Of a DNA stretch of 64,000 nucleotides, positions 61,155 through 64,000 are shown piece by piece (within the stretch, counting starts at the first letter, position 1; the number at the start of each line of letters is the position of its first letter). The notes under the pieces are model-generated. The model saw only the letters and a program-made list of their open reading frames with translations, was not told where the DNA came from and made no database searches. The stretch is taken from NCBI GenBank assembly GCA_039822105.1, contig JBCBMW010000013.1:1-64000 (forward strand), written 5' to 3'. The stretch is from Parvularcula sp039822105. Its GTDB lineage: Bacteria > Pseudomonadota > Alphaproteobacteria > Caulobacterales > Parvularculaceae. The translations under genes were made by a program, and so were the position numbers.

Positions 61155-62666
61155 ATGGAGCCCTACGATCTTCTCGTCATCGGCGGCGGTATCAACGGTG
61201 TTGGCATCGCAAGAGATGCGGCTGGCCGCGGTCTACGCGTTCTTCTTTGCGAGAAAGATGATCTGGCGAGCCACACCTCGTCCTGGAGCACGAAACTCAT
61301 CCATGGCGGCCTGCGCTATCTCGAACATCGCGAGTTCCGCCTGGTGCGTGAGTCGCTGATCGAGCGGGAGGTTCTGCTGAACGCAGCGCCGCATATGGTC
61401 AAACCGCTGCGCTTTGTCTTGCCTCACCATGAGGGGCTGCGGCCAGCGTGGTTACTGCGCGTCGGGCTCTTTCTCTACGACCACATCGGCGGGCGGAAGC
61501 TCCTTCCACCGACAAAGCGGATCGATCTGAAAAGCGATCCTTTGGGGGCACCGCTTGCCAAACAGTTTACGGACGGCTTTGAGTACACCGATTGTCAGGT
61601 GGACGATTCCCGCCTTGTGGTCCTGAACGCCATGGACGCGAAGGGGCACGGTGCCGACATCCGCACCAGGACCACGCTCGTGACCGCGGAGCGAGAAGGC
61701 AATGTGTGGCGGGCAACCCTATCCAAACCGGGCGGTGAGAGAGAGGTCGTCCTCGCCAAAGCCGTGGTGAACGCAGCAGGGCCCTGGGTGACCGACGTCT
61801 TGGGCACCGTCACGGGCGCTGAGGCGAGGAAGAAGCTGCGGCTTGTGAAGGGCAGCCACATTCTGACGAGACGCCTTTACGCGCACGATCGCGCCTATAT
61901 CTTTCAGAATGCGGATGGCCGGATCATCTTCACAATCCCTTACGTCAACGATACCACCTTGATCGGCACCACCGACGAGGTGTTTGAAGGCAACCCGCAA
62001 GAGGCGGCCATCAGCGACGCTGAGACGGACTATCTGTGTCACTCCGTCAGCGAGTATCTCGCAAAGCCAGTGACGCGAGACATGATCGTGGGCAGCTTTT
62101 CCGGCGTGCGGCCACTCTATGATGAGCTCGGGAAAGAGGACGCATCAGCGGTCACCCGCGACTACGCGTTCGATATCGAACATGAAGGCGGTGCACCGAT
62201 CTTATCGGTATATGGGGGTAAACTGACGACCTACCGAAAACTGGCCGAGCACGCGCTTGAACAGTTGGCGGAGTTTTTCCCGTCCATGGCCCCAGCATGG
62301 ACGCGAGACGCCGCGTTGCCCGGTGGAGGAGATGGCTATGCGCGCTGGGCGGAACGGGCGGAGACACTGAAACAGCGCTACAGCTTTCTCGCGCCTGAAA
62401 CACTGGACCGCCTGTTGCGAGCGCACGGCGAAAACATTGAGGTTGTCCTGGGTGATGCCGCCAGCGAAGCCGATCTTGGCATCCATTTTGGGCATGGGCT
62501 CTACAGTATCGAAATCGACTACATGATGGGACACGAATTCGTTCGGTCTGCGGATGATATTCTGATGCGGCGCACCAAGCTGAATGATCTGATGTCCGAC
62601 GATCAACGCGCTGCAATCAGCAGCTATATCCGCAAGCAGCTGGGCGAGAGTTCCACAGCGGCGTAG
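61155..62666 (+). CDS. glpD: Aerobic glycerol-3-phosphate dehydrogenase
   Basis: An FAD enzyme at the inner membrane that oxidises glycerol-3-phosphate to dihydroxyacetone phosphate and reduces quinone. The 503-residue protein begins DLLVIGGGINGVGIARDAAGRG and has SSWSTKLIHGGLRYLE (FAD-family signature), GSHILTRR and the C-terminal DDILMRRTKLND. ATG 61155 is the first start after the operator cluster. It follows the DeoR gene on the same strand by about 95 bases and has its own promoter region. glpK lies 12 kb upstream on the opposite strand. Confidence 0.96.
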   Translation: MEPYDLLVIGGGINGVGIARDAAGRGLRVLLCEKDDLASHTSSWSTKLIHGGLRYLEHREFRLVRESLIEREVLLNAAPHMVKPLRFVLPHHEGLRPAWLLRVGLFLYDHIGGRKLLPPTKRIDLKSDPLGAPLAKQFTDGFEYTDCQVDDSRLVVLNAMDAKGHGADIRTRTTLVTAEREGNVWRATLSKPGGEREVVLAKAVVNAAGPWVTDVLGTVTGAEARKKLRLVKGSHILTRRLYAHDRAYIFQNADGRIIFTIPYVNDTTLIGTTDEVFEGNPQEAAISDAETDYLCHSVSEYLAKPVTRDMIVGSFSGVRPLYDELGKEDASAVTRDYAFDIEHEGGAPILSVYGGKLTTYRKLAEHALEQLAEFFPSMAPAWTRDAALPGGGDGYARWAERAETLKQRYSFLAPETLDRLLRAHGENIEVVLGDAASEADLGIHFGHGLYSIEIDYMMGHEFVRSADDILMRRTKLNDLMSDDQRAAISSYIRKQLGESSTAA

Positions 62667-62796
62667 GTCGCCGCGGTCACCGCCGCCCAAGCCGCTTGAA
62701 ATCGCGGTTTCGATCCACGATAAACCAACCAGAGTTGGCGAAGCATAGCGGCCCCGTCCCTCATGTTGTCGTCAAGCACACGCTGGGGAAGCCACC

Positions 62797-63843
62797 ATGT
62801 CACGATCGGTCCTACACGCACTCGTCTTTGCCTGTCCTTTGATCATTTCTGCAACTGCTGAAGCAACAGCGACTGAGCCGACCGTCGAGATGGGCGCGCC
62901 GATCGCAGTCGACATGGATGACGGTTCAGCGAAAGTATCGTCTGCTCAACCGCTCGACAGGAGGGCCTGCATGGGCTCGAGCTTTGCGGCGACGGTCGAC
63001 GCGGCCGATCCAGCGATGTTCAGCGCTGGCAATCCGGGCCTCGAGAGCGTGGCTGACACCGTTGGCGGCGCCATCGTCCGGGCGTGCGACGGCAGCGGCC
63101 GCGGCCGCCCTGTTCGGATCATGTTTCAAAATCTGGCCAGCGACGGAAGCGTGATCGCCAGCGCCCTTTGGGTGAGCGCAAGGAACTCCGACCAGGGACA
63201 GATCACCATGTTTCGGGAGCCGGGAAAGCCTGACGTCTTTCTGCCCCCGGACGGAGCTTCAGCTGAGTTCAATCCGCGCTACATCGACCAGCGCTATCCG
63301 TTCTTGGGGACCAGCCGAGCTCTCAAGCTGCGAGAGCAAACCGGGATGACCGTGACAAGCCTCGCCAAATCCATGGCAGAGCTTCCCGACGAGAGGCTGA
63401 TTGAGGCGTACAACGTCTCCACCGTGGCAGACGTGTTGTTCCGTTCCTGCGGTTGGTCCGAGGCATTCGGCTTCTCTCGTTCGCAGGCGGACGGTGCCCT
63501 CGAGCTTCTCGTCTCTCTGATCCAAATCGACACCGTCGAGTCCGGCCGCACAGGGCCCTACCTCAAGGAGGCTGCCGCCAGCCTGCATGGTGCCGAGGAG
63601 GCGGACAGTGAAGTGATCCAGCTCTACACCAACGCCATGACAACCTGGAACGGCACCGTTCGAAACGGAGCCCTCAGCGTCATGGCCGACGACGAAAGCA
63701 TCTGCACCTCAGAAGATCTGATGGCGGACGGACAAGCAGCCATGAGGCTCCTCGTGATGACCGATCGCAACGCCCTGATCGAAGCCGTCAAGGCCGGGGA
63801 GTTCAAAAAGTTCGAAGAGCTGGACAAGCTGGTTGTTAAGTAA
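62797..63843 (+). CDS. Exported protein of unknown function
   Basis: 348 residues with a signal peptide (about 1-26, ending TAEATA). I recognise no family. The mature part has two cysteines near the N-terminal half (RRACMGSS, VRACDGSG) and two further along (FRSCGWSEAF, SICTSEDL), which may form disulfides. A helical C-terminal region (about 225-348) has LELLVSLIQIDTVESG and ALIEAVKAGEFKKFEEL. The central beta-rich part contains RPVRIMFQNLASDGSV. It stands alone after glpD with no clear operon partner. ATG 62797 is preceded by GGGGAAG. Confidence 0.6.
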   Translation: MSRSVLHALVFACPLIISATAEATATEPTVEMGAPIAVDMDDGSAKVSSAQPLDRRACMGSSFAATVDAADPAMFSAGNPGLESVADTVGGAIVRACDGSGRGRPVRIMFQNLASDGSVIASALWVSARNSDQGQITMFREPGKPDVFLPPDGASAEFNPRYIDQRYPFLGTSRALKLREQTGMTVTSLAKSMAELPDERLIEAYNVSTVADVLFRSCGWSEAFGFSRSQADGALELLVSLIQIDTVESGRTGPYLKEAAASLHGAEEADSEVIQLYTNAMTTWNGTVRNGALSVMADDESICTSEDLMADGQAAMRLLVMTDRNALIEAVKAGEFKKFEELDKLVVK

Positions 63844-64000
63844 GACGCCGTGTCGGCGCTTGTACGATCTCGACCGCCAATATCGTCTGCATACGTTGGT
63901 ATGAATATCGCTTCTTTTGGCTAGATGGCGAGCGCCTAAAGATGTTCATCATCGGAACGATGCCGGCGACCCCGAAAGGGTCGGGCCACTCTTCACGATA
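63844..64000. other. 3'-terminal intergenic stretch, no gene seen
   Basis: 157 bases with two hairpins. CGCCG-TGT-CGGCG lies just after the exported-protein stop (about 63846-63858) and could end that transcript. CGACCC...GGGTCG (63967-63983) around a CGAAA loop lies near the window edge. Neither is followed by a clear T-run. Confidence 0.4.

Noticed and set aside
1..64000. Defence islands, prophage, toxin-antitoxin pairs, tRNA or rRNA genes
   Set aside because: No matching proteins, repeats, cloverleaf folds or integration marks were seen.

Overview
The window reads as chromosomal DNA of a G+C-rich alphaproteobacterium, probably a free-living, possibly marine heterotroph. The clearest taxonomic hint is a SAM-II type riboswitch ahead of a metX/metZ-type operon, an arrangement typical of Alphaproteobacteria. 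Supporting hints are the ATGA and TGATG gene overlaps, a two-domain Fbp-type iron permease, a single-chain acyl-CoA carboxylase and a valine-degradation cluster. I see no rRNA or tRNA gene, CRISPR array, transposase, integrase or phage gene. The genus cannot be fixed from this window.

Layout. 1-1.1 kb: two GFA-family genes meeting tail to tail, and a TonB-like protein. 1.2-4.7 kb: SAM-II riboswitch, metX-like acyltransferase, PLP sulfhydrylase/cystathionine synthase and an aromatic/aspartate aminotransferase. 4.7-10.7 kb (minus strand): a hybrid histidine kinase with a periplasmic TPR domain, then nagA, nagZ and anmK for amino-sugar and murein recycling. 11.0-11.4 kb: a small secreted protein built from nine copies of the heptapeptide GDWLDIL. 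11.8-17.5 kb: panD, an S9 dipeptidyl-peptidase, an M1 metallopeptidase and a small exported protein. 17.6-20.4 kb: a translationally coupled pair, a hydrophobic-hairpin protein and an Hsp70-like ATPase with a C-terminal membrane hairpin. 20.5-23.3 kb: a cyclic-nucleotide-domain/thioredoxin-reductase-like flavoprotein and an old-yellow-enzyme homologue. 23.5-28.9 kb: an iron block (His/Glu-rich lipoprotein, PKHD hydroxylase, Fbp-type Fe3+ ABC transporter) with a Fur-like inverted repeat. 29-32.3 kb: the single-chain carboxylase. 32.5-38.8 kb: cyanophycin metabolism (a tandem cyanophycinase whose second copy is degenerate, CphA, and a divergent M14-type deacylase/peptidase). 38.9-43.0 kb: a TetR/membrane-protein pair with two operators, a GH13 glucosidase and a lipoprotein hydrolase. 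43.0-47.5 kb: a probable organoarsenical cluster (radical SAM protein, ArsM, SDR, two arsenosugar-type glycosyltransferases). 47.5-49.2 kb: glpK. 49.2-52.8 kb: valine catabolism. 52.8-54.1 kb: egtB. 54.2-62.7 kb: a Na+/sugar symporter, alpha-galactosidase, galT, galK, a GlpR-like DeoR regulator and glpD. 62.8-63.8 kb: an unrecognised exported protein.

How the genes work together. Alpha-galactosides would enter by the SSS symporter, be split by the GH36 enzyme and phosphorylated and exchanged by GalK and GalT. The DeoR regulator sits at the end of that operon, yet matching 7-4-7 inverted repeats lie before glpD and glpK, so glycerol and galactose use may be linked. Wall turnover products pass NagZ, AnmK and NagA. 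Excess nitrogen can be stored and released through CphA and cyanophycinase. The most unusual items are the GDWLDIL repeat protein (nine identical heptapeptides encoded by nine different 21-base sequences), the Hsp70-like/membrane pair, the cyanophycinase fusion and the ArsM-radical SAM-glycosyltransferase set.
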